Shown piece after piece: positions 1-10,968 of a DNA stretch of 64,000 nt. The number at the start of each line of letters is the position of its first letter. Positions within the stretch are counted from its first letter, which is position 1. The translations under genes and the position numbers were made by a program. The notes beneath the pieces were generated by a model that was not told the DNA's origin, did not search any database, and saw only the letters and a list, made by a program, of their open reading frames with translations. The stretch lies in the NCBI RefSeq assembly GCF_020740795.1, contig NC_067296.1, positions 2,891,001-2,955,000 of the forward strand, in the 5' to 3' direction. Source of the stretch: Apus apus. Lineage: Eukaryota; Chordata; Aves; Apodiformes; Apodidae.

Positions 1-290
1 TAACCCTTTCCTTTCTTCTGGTTGTCTCTACCATGAGAGGGGTGATGGGAGTGCCCAGAAGAGCCCCTTGTCCATCCAAGTGTTTGCACCATCTCTGCTG
101 GGAGATGGTCCAGATGGAGCTGGGTGTGCAGGGATGACCCAATGGCTCTTTGGCTGCTCCAGGTTAAATTGGTAAGTCACCACCTCTTCTGCTTCCCTAC
201 CTACTGCCACGTTTAGAGGAGCTGCCCTTCTGCTTGCCCCATGCAACTATGGGACTTGTGGAGGGCAGGACTCAGCACAGGGTGGCCCAA
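1..290. other. Non-coding flank, nothing recognised
   Basis: This is unique-looking sequence of mixed composition before the tetranucleotide array. I see no exon with splice sites, no RNA gene and no recognisable repeat in it. Confidence 0.5.
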
Positions 291-598
291 GGTGGATGGA
301 TGGAAGGATGGAAGGATAGAAGGATGGATGGATGGATGGATGGATGGATGGATGGATGGATGGATGGACAGATGGAAGGATGGATGGATGGATGGATGGA
401 TGGATGGATGGATGGATGGATGGATGGATGGATGGATGGACAGATGGAAGGATGGATGGATGGATGGATGGATGGATGGATGGATGGATGGATGCATGGA
501 TGGACAGATGGAAGGATGGATGGATGGATGGATGGATGGATGGATGGATGGATGGACAGATGGAAGGATGGATGGATGGATGGATGGATGGATGGGTG

Positions 599-632
<34 letters not shown>

Positions 633-672
633 ATGGATGGATGGATGGAAGGAAGGATGGATGGATGGATGG
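291..672. repeat. GATG tetranucleotide array with higher-order interruptions
   Basis: About 380 bp of nearly pure GGAT/GATG repeats. The variant block CAGATGGAAGG recurs at about 369, 441, 505 and 557. The spacings of 72, 64 and 52 bp are all multiples of four, so the array grew both by single tetramers and by copying larger blocks. Long open frames cross it on both strands because a 4-bp unit with no stop reads as a repeating tetrapeptide (Trp-Met-Asp-Gly forward, Ile-His-Pro-Ser reverse). These are not genes. The array is likely length-polymorphic. Confidence 0.97.
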
Positions 673-3600
673 TCAGAATCTTTGCTCTTTCACTATGAGG
701 CATCAGCCATCGTGGTGCCCTCAGGACTTACATCTTGGTTCAGCACCACAAAAAAACCTGCCCACAGAGAGACACCCACCCTGGTCCTGCCTTCAGTGAA
801 TGTTTTGGCAGGACCAAAGGATCAGCCCAACCCCTCACTTGAGATTTACCACACCACTGAAAACTCTTGGGATTTTATCTCATACTTACGAGCTTTTCCT
901 GAATGAAGCTGAGCTTAAGGATGTGATCAAAGTTCAGCAGGGGACAGAATGGTTTATTGAGTCAGGGCTTGGGTCCACCACAAACCTGAGCCAACTGGGG
1001 AGAGAAACTGGAAACCTTTCCTGCTGCCTTGAGTGTCTAAAGTGAAAAATGCCAAAGTTAAACACAAAAAGGAAGGGGAGGCAGGAACTTCATCCCTAAT
1101 GTCCTTTAAATCTTAAATATATTTGTAAAGACATGGGAAGATTCTCAGAGATGCTGCAGTGATGGCAGCCCCTGGGTGCTCCCACCCTATGTGTAATCAT
1201 TCCTGATTGAAACAGGGTAGAAAAATGTTCCCAAAATAATGAGCAGCCATTTGTGGAAGGGCATCATAGAAGGGGGAGAGAAAAGCTCAGCAGATTTCAT
1301 TTTTAAAAATGTTTAATTGCTCGTGCAAGCTGAACCCACAAGAGATGACAAGTGCCTTTCCCTTTCCCGTTCCCCCTGCACGTGTAGCTCTGGCCTTTGC
1401 CAGCTGCTCCTGGCTCTCTCATTAAGATGTAGCTATTATTTTCACAATTATTTTCTAGTGCACTTTATGCCATTAATGGAGCAAGATGCTGTGAATGGTC
1501 CATTTTGTTTCCAAGCAAGTTTGGACACAAACAGCACCGAGTTCTTTTACCAGCTGAAAACACCCTGGGCATCCCTCCCTGCAGGAGGGTTTGGATACCC
1601 ATGGAGTTTGTCAAGTGCCCAGGGCAACCCTGCAACATGCTGCTCACTGGGGCATGTCCCTGCTGTGAGAACCCAATTATGCTAAACAAAAGCTAATAGG
1701 GCACCAGAGGAAAGAGGGAAGGGGAACTAACAGCCCTGTCAGGCTCTTTCAGGTAATGATGGTTTTTCTATTTAAAAATTACTACTGCTCTGGAAATGGC
1801 ATTTTATTGTGCTGGTGCATTTGGCATAAACATGAATGGAGAAGAGTTGGTTCTGCTGGGAAAAACCTTTCTCTTCCAACAGGTTTGTAGAAGGTAAAAT
1901 TGCTGCAGAGTTGGTTGTGACTGAGAAAAAAAAAAAAAACAAGCTTCTGGTTAGTGCTGGACCCAAGAGATTTAAAGATATGAGGGCACACAGACAGCTT
2001 GAGGAGCTGGATGAAATCCTGCCTCATCATCCCCAAGTGAAGGTCCCACATCTCCACCCCCAAGGAGCCCAAAGCCATGTAGCCTAGAGAGGAGGTAACT
2101 GGAAAAAACCTGACACTGCTGGAAAGGAGAAAGAGAGGGTGCAGGGAGAGCATCCCCAGAAAGAGTTGTCTTTTTCATAGAGCCCTCACTAGTGGAGACA
2201 GCTCCTCCTGGTCCTCATGCACCCCCAGCCCTTCCCAGCAGAGGTTTCTGAGCTCAACCATCACTGCCCTGAAGGCAGAGAGTCCTCAATGGCACTGGGA
2301 CATGTCAGGAGGAGGATGTGACAGGGCTCCATCCCACCCAGCAGGCAGACACCTGCCTCCACAAGGAGTGCCTGAGCAAAATGAGACCAAAAACCACCCC
2401 AGAAATGTCAGGGGTGTCTGAAGCCCCTTTCCAGACCCTTGGGAGTCAGTCCCAGCTCCCAGAGGAGAGGGAAACAGCAGGGAGAGGGGCTGCAGGGCTT
2501 GTCTGCAGGGCAGCTGGGGCTTCCCCAGCATATTTAACCATTCTGCTCAGTGTTCTCAGAGGTGGCAGCCTGACAAATGCCAGCCCACTAAGGGTTAAGC
2601 TCTCTTAAATGCCTTGGGAGTTATTTGTGAAGCTATTACTTCTGAGTTTGTTAATAAATCAGGATTTAATACACCTGAGTTCCATTATCTCCCTGTTCTA
2701 ATGTATAAATCCTGTCACTAAACCTCCAGGCCCAAGTGCTGTGTGTTTTTAGTCTTAGGCTGAGCTACCTGGTTTCCAAAATGCAAGGTTGCTTCACAAG
2801 TCAAGGGATGGATTTTTAAATCCTCCAAATCTCGCAGCAAGTGTACAGATCTGTGTCTGGAGTTCCAAATCCCATCAGCAGGTTTGTAAATCCTACAAAA
2901 GGTTTATTTGGAAAAGTTTTCACTTACAGATTCTTGCTTTGCCTTCGGGACGTGTAAGTGACTTACTGGCAAAGGAGGATTCAGCAGAGCTGGGTTAGGT
3001 TGAGAAATCCTTCCCTTCACCTGTCACACACAACACAGGACAAATCTTCATCCAGCTGGTCTGTATCTGTCTGCCAAGTGAAGTCTGGGGTTAGGAATCA
3101 GCTCCAGAAATGCCAATGGGGAGGAATGGGTGCCCTGAAGGAACCCCCCAGGTCAGAGACCATCTCAAGCTGCCTCTGCTCTGGAGATGTCTCCTCTCCC
3201 CACCAATCCCAGAGGGAGAGGGACATCTCACTCAGAGGAAAAGCTTCGTGGTGGGAGACCTTGGGTGAGGTGCACCCTGCCCTAGATGAGAGCCTGAGGG
3301 TCACCAACACCTTCAGACATTCAATGGGGGAGGTCAGTGAGGGGTGGGAGGGATGAAGCCAGGTGATGCCAGTCCTGATTCTCCCAGGCTTTTTGCTGCT
3401 CCTCCTTCCAGAGCTGGGTCTGGTGGGGTCCCACCAGCCACTGATACACCAGGCATTGCTAAACAGGAGATGCCACCCACCAGCTATCCCCCTTTGTCCT
3501 CCCTGGGTGTTTCAGTGGGGTGGGTCATGGCAGGGTGTGCACCAGCACCCGACCACAGCCAACACCGCTGGGACCAGATCCCACCCCAGACCCTGCCCAA

Positions 3601-5824
3601 ATCCAGCTCAGGCCACACAAACCCACAACAAGGTTGGGAAAAGTCCCCCAGGCCACAAGCTCAGCTTTTCCCCCAGAAATTCAGGCTTCCAGCCTGGTTC
3701 ATCTTTCACCAGGAAGAGGCAGTAAAACAAGGATGGGCAGGGAGGTGCAGGGCAAAGAGCTGAGCTGCAGCAGGGACCTGGTTACTGCTCCTGCACTGAG
3801 CCCACCTCAATTCCAAAGGAAAAACCTCCTGCCTAACACACCAACATATTTCACCTTGCAACCGAGTCCATCCCTGTGGCTCTGTCATTTCTCTGGGTGC
3901 TTTGATAAACATAATGTAACAGGGGAGTTAAAACAAGCAGGAGGATCAGTTGGAGTTACCTCAAATACCAGAGGGGGTTTGAAATATTTTCTTTTCTCTG
4001 TGCTGCTTCATTTTCTGGTTTCAGCCCCTTCCATTCATCCTAGAAAATTTGACTGAGACAAGGACCTCCAAGGAGATGGAGGCAAACACAAAATGAGAGG
4101 AAAAAAAAATAATAATCAGGAGGGTTTTATCAAAAGTAGATCACATTAGACTAATTTAATATCATTTTAATAGGAAAACAGAGAGGAGCAGAGGAGCTAA
4201 TCTATCTGGGTTTAAACAAAATATTGCATAGAGAGTCTGATGGGAAATTAGTCTTTCAATAGAGATTCTGGGAAGAGTCTCTCTTGAAGGAGTTCCAGGA
4301 GTTCCAGAGTGGCTGTGGATGGAGGTAAAGGCAGAGCAACGTTACCAGCTTGAGAGCAGAGCTCAGCTGTGCTGCTCAGGGACCTGCTTTGGGGCTGCAG
4401 CAGTAAAAAGAGGGGGGTACTGGTGAACTGGGGGGTACTGTGGAGCTAGAAGATGCTGCCAGTGCTGGGGGACACCAGGTGTCCATGCTGGAATTGCTGG
4501 AATGGATGCCAAAATAAACCGAGGTCTGGCCACAACATCTTCCACCTTGCTGGCTCATCCTGGGCTGAACCCGAGGTTAGACCTGGGCTCAGGAATGGCT
4601 TTTCTCCCAGGTGGAGATAGACCAGAGGGCTTTTCTTTTAGCACTGGGAAATGGCCAGTTCTCCAGACTGTGTGAAGGTGGTAGCAGAAGACACCAGCCA
4701 CATCCATGGCTCCGTGCTTCTCTGTCTCCCAACGTGCTTTAGACCAGGGTGGTGACCAGGGGCTGCATGGACCCCGTGGGTCTGGGGGCCAACAACAAGC
4801 CTGCACGGAGGTGGGTCAGTGCAGATGGTCACAGCACCCTGGTGACCTGCCTGGCAGGGGCCAGCCCACAGGCTCTGAGCCACAGGAGATGAGATCCAGC
4901 CATGCTGGGGGGCTTGGAGGTGCTGCCCTGGGGTGCTGGCGCCACGAACACACACCAGCCCCACTGCACCCGTCCCTGCATCCACAACAATAACGGGGGG
5001 GGGGGCTAATAAGACAGGGCACTTTTCATTATTAGGTCACCAGCATCCAATAAAAGACACATTAAAACCTTCCAGGACCAGATGCAACTTTAGACTTGGG
5101 CTTCAAATGACAAAAATGCACGAAAAGAAACCCCCCAAGCCAGCTCGGTGCTGCTTCTCTGTGAGCCTGAGGAATCAGCGATGGCTTTGCCATCTCATAC
5201 TGCTTCTGTTTGTCCATTCTTCCTGTCTCTGTTTTCATGTTTTCATTTTTCTATGGCGATGTGGAACACATTTCTCAGTGAAGTACTTGCTTTGGAGAGT
5301 TGTTGCCATAACAACCGTTTCATTCCACGATATGCACACTATCTCTGAAACACAGGATTGCTCCTTAAAGGAGCACGTGCCACACACATCAAAGAGGAGC
5401 ATGGACTCATTATTTTTACATTATTTTGTGGGCAAATAGTTGTTTTCCAATACAGGCTTTTTTTTTTTTTCCTAACTGGATTTTCTTGCTCAGTGGAACT
5501 ATGCTGGCTTTTTTTGTAACGCTCCTACCTCACAGTATAATTTTTATCCTGAAACCCAGAATGTTAGAAGACAAGAATCTTTATTGTAGTTTCTTTTCTC
5601 CAAAGGTCTGAGAGAACTATGCTGCAGTTAATGCATTTAAAACCCATCTTCTTGGAGAGAAAAATTATGTAAGTATATATTGTATTAAAAATGCATAGTT
5701 CTTGAAGGAAACCCTCTATTTTGCTGCACAAGTCAGTGGCAGAAGGAAGGAGAGGGACAAAACTATCCCAGTTCCTTCATTTTGTAATAAACAGCAGCAA
5801 CAAACACCAGCTCTACTGGTTGGG
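673..5824. other. Gene-free intergenic stretch
   Basis: No exon with credible splice sites or recognisable protein was found on either strand. The stretch alternates GC-richer filler with AT-rich segments (about 1,290-1,500, 2,610-2,740, 4,090-4,260, 5,210-5,460). Minor items are an A run at 1,926-1,939, a G run near 4,996-5,006, a T run at about 5,459-5,470, and a 17-nt palindrome at 5,359-5,375 (TGCTCCTT, one base, AAGGAGCA) overlapping a CACGTG E-box. Confidence 0.5.
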
Positions 5825-6232
5825 GCAGCTCTGGAGCCAGGCTGGGAGAGTTGGGGTGTTCAGCCTGGAGAAGAGAAGGCTCCAGGGAGACCTGAGAGCA
5901 CCTTCCAGGGCCTGAAGGGGCTCCAGGAAAGCTGGGGAGGGGCTTGGGACAAGGGAGTGAGAGGACAAGGGGGAATGGATTAAAACTGGCAGAGGGGAGA
6001 TTGAGGTGAGACATGAGGAGGAAATTCTTTGGTGTGAGGGTGGTGAGAGCCTGGCCCAGGTTGCCCAGGGAAGCTGTGGCTGCCCCATCCCTGGCAGTGT
6101 TGAAGGGCAGGTTGGATGGGGCTTGGAGCAACCTGGGCTGGTGGGAGGTGTCCCTGCCCATGCAGGGGGTTGGATCTGGATGATCTTGAAGGTCCCTTCT
6201 AACCCAAACGATTCCATGATTCTGTGATTCTG
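5825..6232 (+). mobile_element. CR1 LINE 3'-end fragment
   Basis: A 5'-truncated CR1 non-LTR retrotransposon in sense orientation. It carries the diagnostic 3' region (GTGTTCAGCCTGGAGAAGAG, then GGGAGGTGTCCCTGCCCATG, then a GATGATCTT-AAGGTCCCTT motif) and ends in the tail ATTCCATGATTCTGTGATT. No ORF2 reverse-transcriptase sequence remains. It is very similar to the copies at 7,167 and 53,240, which suggests one relatively recent subfamily. With the 7,167 copy it forms a tail-to-tail inverted pair. Confidence 0.93.
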
Positions 6233-7166
6233 CTATTTTTTAGTGTCTTGCTTTGGTGGTCTCTGCAGGGGGCACCAGGTGTACAGCTGAAGTGCAGCTC
6301 CTTCACCATGCAGGGACACCCTGGCTGTGGAGCACACCTGCTGCCTGGGGACATCCCAGGGACACCTCAGAGCCACTCGGTGTCACAGCAGGGCCACCAG
6401 CCTGCACCCCCACCAGGAGTGGGACAGTTGGAGAGCAGCTCAGGTGACATGACCCAGCAGCATGGAGAAAGCAACATTTTCCCAAGATCCCAAAGCCTTT
6501 TCCCTCCCTTCTGCCCCAAAAGTTGTCTCGAGGAACCAGCTGGTGGTCCTGAGAGATTCACAGTGCCGTGGGCAGACCCCCTGCTCCACAATTAGTGCCC
6601 TGTGACACCCTGTCTGTGACACATCCCAGGACCACCACCCTCCCTGATTGCTGGTCACTTGCCAGTGGAGATCTTGGTTCACCCTGGCACCCATCACCCT
6701 TTTGGAGCCACCACCTCCAGCAGCTCACCCAGGGCTGCTTTGAACCCTCTGCCAACACAAACATCTCATTGATTTATTAATGAAGGGTGTTCAAAAACAC
6801 GTGTTGGTGAGCTCTGTGAAACAGCCTTTAGCTCCTGCTGATTACTCATGTTTTACATCAGCCTGATGTTTCCTAGATGCGTTTCAATCAATACAACAGC
6901 TTTTTCAGCACACATTACTGCCTGCCTTTGGCTAACCAACCATCACATTTCTTTTCAAGTGCCCATTTGCATCAAACCAGCCCCAAAGATGCAGCACATC
7001 TCCTTTGACTGTCACCTGAGCTTACACAAACATTCCCATTTAGCTTTCAAAATGCCTGGCGTGCTCAGGCTTCATTCCAGAGTGCTGCAGATGAGATGGT
7101 GGATGGGTTGTGTCATTCCTGTCAGGGAGTTGTTCTCTGCACAACTTCCCTTGCAGCTGCAGTAGG
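6233..7166. other. Spacer between two inverted CR1 copies
   Basis: This 934-bp unique segment lies between two CR1 elements in opposite orientation. The first half is GC-richer with nothing recognisable. The second half (about 6,760-7,060) is AT-rich and rich in transcription-factor-like motifs and is listed separately. Confidence 0.5.
6760..7060. promoter_or_regulatory. Candidate enhancer-like segment
   Basis: An AT-rich, non-repetitive stretch carrying several perfect factor-binding words close together: a palindromic E-box AACACGTGTT (6,796-6,805), an NFI-like TTGGCTAACCAA near 6,929, and a perfect octamer ATTTGCAT (6,965-6,972). Such clusters are seen in conserved non-coding elements, but conservation cannot be judged from one sequence and motifs of this length also occur by chance. 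Confidence 0.2.
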
Positions 7167-7728
7167 AATCATAGAATCATCAAGGAATCCCAGACTGGTT
7201 TGGGTTGGAAGGCACCTTAAAGATCATCCAGTCCCACCCCCCTGCATGGGCAGGGACACCTCCCACCAGCCCAGGCTGCTCCAAGCCCCATCCAACCTGC
7301 CCTTCAACACTGCCAGGGATGGGGCAGCCACAGCTTCCCTGGGCAACCTGGGCCAGGCTCTCCCCACCCTCACAGCAAAGAATTTCCTCCTAACATCTAA
7401 CCTAAATCTCCCCTCTTCAACTTTTAAACTGTTCCCCCTCATCCCATCCCTCCCTGCCCTTGTCCCAAGCCCCTCCCCAGCTTTCCTGGAGCCCCTTCAG
7501 GCACTGGAAGCTGCTCTAAGGTCTCCCTGGAGCCTTCTCTTCTCCAGGCTGAACACCCCAACTCTCCCAGCCTGGCTCCACAGCAGAGCTGCTCCAGCCT
7601 CTGATCATCTCTGTGGCCTCCTCAGGACTCTCTCCATGAGCTCCATGTCCTTCTTATGTTGGGGGCTCCAGAACTGGACACAGTCCTCCGGGTGGGATCT
7701 CATGAGAGCCTAGTCAAGGGGGAGAATA
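7167..7728 (-). mobile_element. CR1 LINE 3'-end fragment, antisense
   Basis: The longest CR1 piece in the window, about 560 bp, in reverse orientation. It starts at the 3' tail (AATCATAGAATCAT) and extends past the CR1 block for classic lines such as CCATGAGCTCCATGTCC and CAGAACTGGACACAGTCCT. A 205-codon open frame crosses it on the + strand, but it reads the antisense of the CR1 3' region and is not a protein gene. Its 3' end faces the element at 5,825. Confidence 0.93.
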
Positions 7729-9340
7729 TTCAAGCTCAGTCTTTCCCCCAGCCTCAGTGCTCCCTACATTACAATTTTGGGGTCAAGGCAGCCCCAAGAT
7801 GTAAACACAAGCATCAAGCTGAAAGCAGGGAGCATATTTTGACCAAGCAGGTGTGGAGGTGTGTGCTGCCGTGGTTTCATCTCTGCTGGAAGCCAGGGTG
7901 GCTGTTTCCAGGTCAGCTCAGACTTGACCCTGAGACCTGCTTTCATCTTCACTCAACACAGGTCCCAAACCTGTGCTCATTTATTGCATCCATGGTTTTC
8001 CTTGTGAAGCAACTGTTGGATCTGAATGACCTTCAGCCAAAAGGCAGCAACAGAGAGATGCTTTTTTACTTTGCATCACTTCTTTGGATATCTCCCAATC
8101 CTTAAGATTTGCCATCATGACAACATGTAGCAAACAGCTCTGCTCCTAAAGCAGCATCATTGTCTTTTTGATCATCATTCTGATGAGTCAAGCCAAACCC
8201 AACCAGCCTTGCCACCAACTCCATTTCTCATGCTCCAGCTGCATTTTTACTGTTTACATCTTGTTAGGGTTTATTCTGGCCAACCTTGCAGTTCCACTGG
8301 CTGGAAGGGCACGCAACATTTCCCGTGTTGTGCAGGCCCACCCTTTGTTGGTAGTGAAACCCAGGCTGTTAAACAACACAGCTGCTGTCTTCACTTGTTC
8401 TGCAGTGAAATGACATCAAACCTTAACGCACTGGGGGGAGGGAGAAGGGACCTTCTTCTGCTGATGTAGCTTCCACACGCACACACCACGGAGCAGGGTC
8501 CAAGTCCAGTATTTCCTTATTTAGCTGCTGACTTGGGTGGATTCCTCTGGGCTTGCTCCAGCCTTGGAGCCAGTCAGTGTCTATTTAAACACATTAGCCC
8601 ACTGTGACAGTGACAACAGCCCAAGGACAGTGCCAAGAGCTCAAGGACAGTGCCATGACTCCATCTCCCTCCCTCCCATACATCCTTTCCCACCAGTGAC
8701 ACAAACCATCCAAACTCACATTCATTTTCCCACCCAGCAGCCCCTGGTCACAGCCAGGTGGGACACATGGACCCTCCACATGGAAGCACCTTGAAGCCTT
8801 GCTGAGCAGAGTGCTATAAAAGGCTGGGGAGGAGATGGAGAGGTGCTTTGCCAGCAGGATCTTGGACAACTTCAAGCCAGGACTGCTGCATTTATAAGGA
8901 GTTATCAGACCATGTAACCTTCTGAACCAAAAATAACCTCCCGGAGAAAGTACTCAAAAGCAGGTCTAGCTCATCATCTTGTCTCCAGTCTGCTGCTCTT
9001 CCCTAAGAAGACACAGAGGGAGGAACCCTTCACCTTCACATGGACAGTGCAGAGGATATGTTAATTATACCCTGACCCCATGAAGACAGTGAAAAGGGAA
9101 CCCATCTCCATTCCTGTGAGGTGGGCTGCAGCTGGGGGAGAGATCCCTGGCCCCATGGCCCCAGTTGTGCTGCTGGTGCAGAACCCTGGTGTGCAAGCAC
9201 TTGTCTTCATCCATTAGCATCACTTTCCTTCATCCATCACCATCATTGTGCTCTGCAGAGCTGCTTCCTCTGGTGCTGGAGTGAAGTGGTTCCCATTGAC
9301 CTGTTCTCCTGGACTGCTCTGGTCTTCAGGCAGGCCCTGG
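7729..9340. other. Gene-free intergenic stretch
   Basis: Nothing coding recognised. The sequence is unique-looking, with an AT-richer part around 7,960-8,290. Confidence 0.5.
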
Positions 9341-9700
9341 TCATAGAGTCATAAAGTCTTCAGTGTCGGAAGGAACCTCTGAAGATCATTTAATCCAACC
9401 CCCCCTGCCAGAGCAGGATCCCCTACAGCAGATCATGTATCCAGATGGGTCTGGACTGTCTCCAGAGAAGGAGACTCCACAACCTCTCTGGGCAGCCTGT
9501 CCCAGGGCTCTGTTACTCTCACAGTAAAGAAGTTTTTCCCTGTGTTTAACTTGAACCTCCTGTCCTCCAGCCTGTGCCCCCTTGTCCTGACACTGGACGC
9601 TGTGGAAAGGAGACTGGCCCCACCCTCCTGACACCCCCTGTTAGATATTTATAAGCGTTAATGAGACCTCCCCTCAGCCTCCCCCTGTCCAGGCTTTAAT
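9341..9700 (-). mobile_element. CR1 LINE 3'-end fragment, antisense (second subfamily)
   Basis: A reverse-orientation CR1 fragment starting with TCATAGAGTCATAAAGTCTT and containing GGCAGCCTGTCCCAGGGCTC and ACAGTAAAGAAGTTTTTCCC. It belongs to a different subfamily from the 5,825/7,167 copies but is related to those at 16,808 and 17,452. It appears older, with more divergence from its relatives. Confidence 0.9.
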
Positions 9701-10849
9701 TTCCTGGCTCAGTGCTGTACAAGGCTCCTTGCTGCAGCAGTCAGAGCTGTGTTAGCAGCTCCTTCCTGCTGGTCAGGACTGCCCGTGGCTCTCAGCTCTG
9801 CCCACCTTGCCAGGCAGCCTGGAGGTGGCTTGGGAGGGCTGCAAGAGGAGAGTGGAGAGGGTCAAAGATACTGTCTGTGCTGCAGAGCCCTTAACACAAG
9901 ACATCTCTTCTTTCCAGAGGCAACATGTCAAGCTAAATTGAAGATACTAAATGTAATTGCAGTTTGCTTTGGCAAAACACACTCTGAGCCGTCTGTGAGA
10001 GACATTTGAGCCCTTAAGTGCTCCTGATCCAAAGATTAGCACATTTGTGGGATTACAGCTTCATCCCACCCCTGATGGGAGCTTTTCCACTGACTCTGAT
10101 GGGCACCTCAGGGCTGGGAGCCAGGTCAGTCACCTGGAGTCCCCAGGGAGGGGTTAACCCTTTTCTGGAGACCTCAGGGAAACAGGATAGCAGGACAGCA
10201 CCTCCACGGGAAACAGGATGACCCAGAAGGTCTCTCCATGCCAGGAGCTCTTCCCATTAGCCTGTGCATCCTGGAAATCATTGGCTTTGGTGGGAATGAC
10301 CTGGTCAGCAAATGCCAAGAACCCCACGCAAATCCAAGCAAAGGCTCTGTCAGCAGGGAAAAAGGGGTGGTTACCAGTCAGGGGTCAGAGCTGAGGGTAA
10401 CAAGATGAAATTAAGAAAGTGAAAAGCTCAGGTGAGTAGCAGGAAGCATTTCCCAGAGTGAGATCTATCAGCTGCTGGAATAATCCCTCCAGGGACACGG
10501 TGGCAGGTCTTTGGAAATTTAAACGAAATAAAGCTGGTGGCAGCTGGGCTGTAACTGTCTCTGGAAGGCCAGGGGACCCCTGCAGGACACAGCAGCTGGG
10601 GAGATGGGGTGCCCCATCCCTGCACAGCACACACTGTTGGCACAGGCTGGGCTTAGCCTCTTTCTTCTGGCAGCCCCAGAGGGTGGGATGGTGTCCCACA
10701 CCCAGGGAGCAGGCACCAAATCCTGCAGGGAGCCCCCGCTGCAGGGAGGCCAAGGGGCCACTGCCATCTCTGAGCTGCTGGAGGACAGGGAACCACCAGG
10801 GAGGGTGATGTATTGATGGCTGGAAACTAATAAACACAGGGAAGATTCA
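9701..10849. other. Gene-free intergenic stretch
   Basis: No exon or RNA gene recognised. Open frames of up to 150 codons at 10,385-10,837 lack homology that I recognise and overlap each other on both strands, as expected by chance in GC-rich DNA. Confidence 0.5.
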
Positions 10850-10968
10850 GGCTGGATGGGGCTTGGAGCAACCTGGGCTGGTGGGAGGTGTCCCTGCCCA
10901 TGCAGGGGGTTGGATCTAGATGATCTTTAAGGTCCCTTCCAACCCAGGCCATTCTATGGTTCTATGAT
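10850..10968 (+). mobile_element. CR1 LINE short 3'-end fragment
   Basis: A heavily 5'-truncated copy of about 120 bp. It keeps only GGCTGGATGGGGCTTGGAGC through the terminal TTCTATGGTTCTATGAT repeats. It is the same subfamily as the 5,825 copy. Confidence 0.9.

Noticed and set aside
213-906. Overlapping open frames of up to 221 codons with Trp-Met-Asp-Gly or Ile-His-Pro-Ser repeats
   Set aside because: They are read-through of a stop-free GATG array in all frames and both strands.
5359-5375. 17-nt palindrome next to an E-box
   Set aside because: Too short to distinguish from chance in 64 kb and no supporting context. Noted only within the intergenic entry.
7096-7713. 205-codon open frame on the + strand
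   Set aside because: Most of it is the antisense of a CR1 3' region. The same peptide recurs at 5,763-6,161, 51,214-51,426 and 53,169-53,636, always within CR1.
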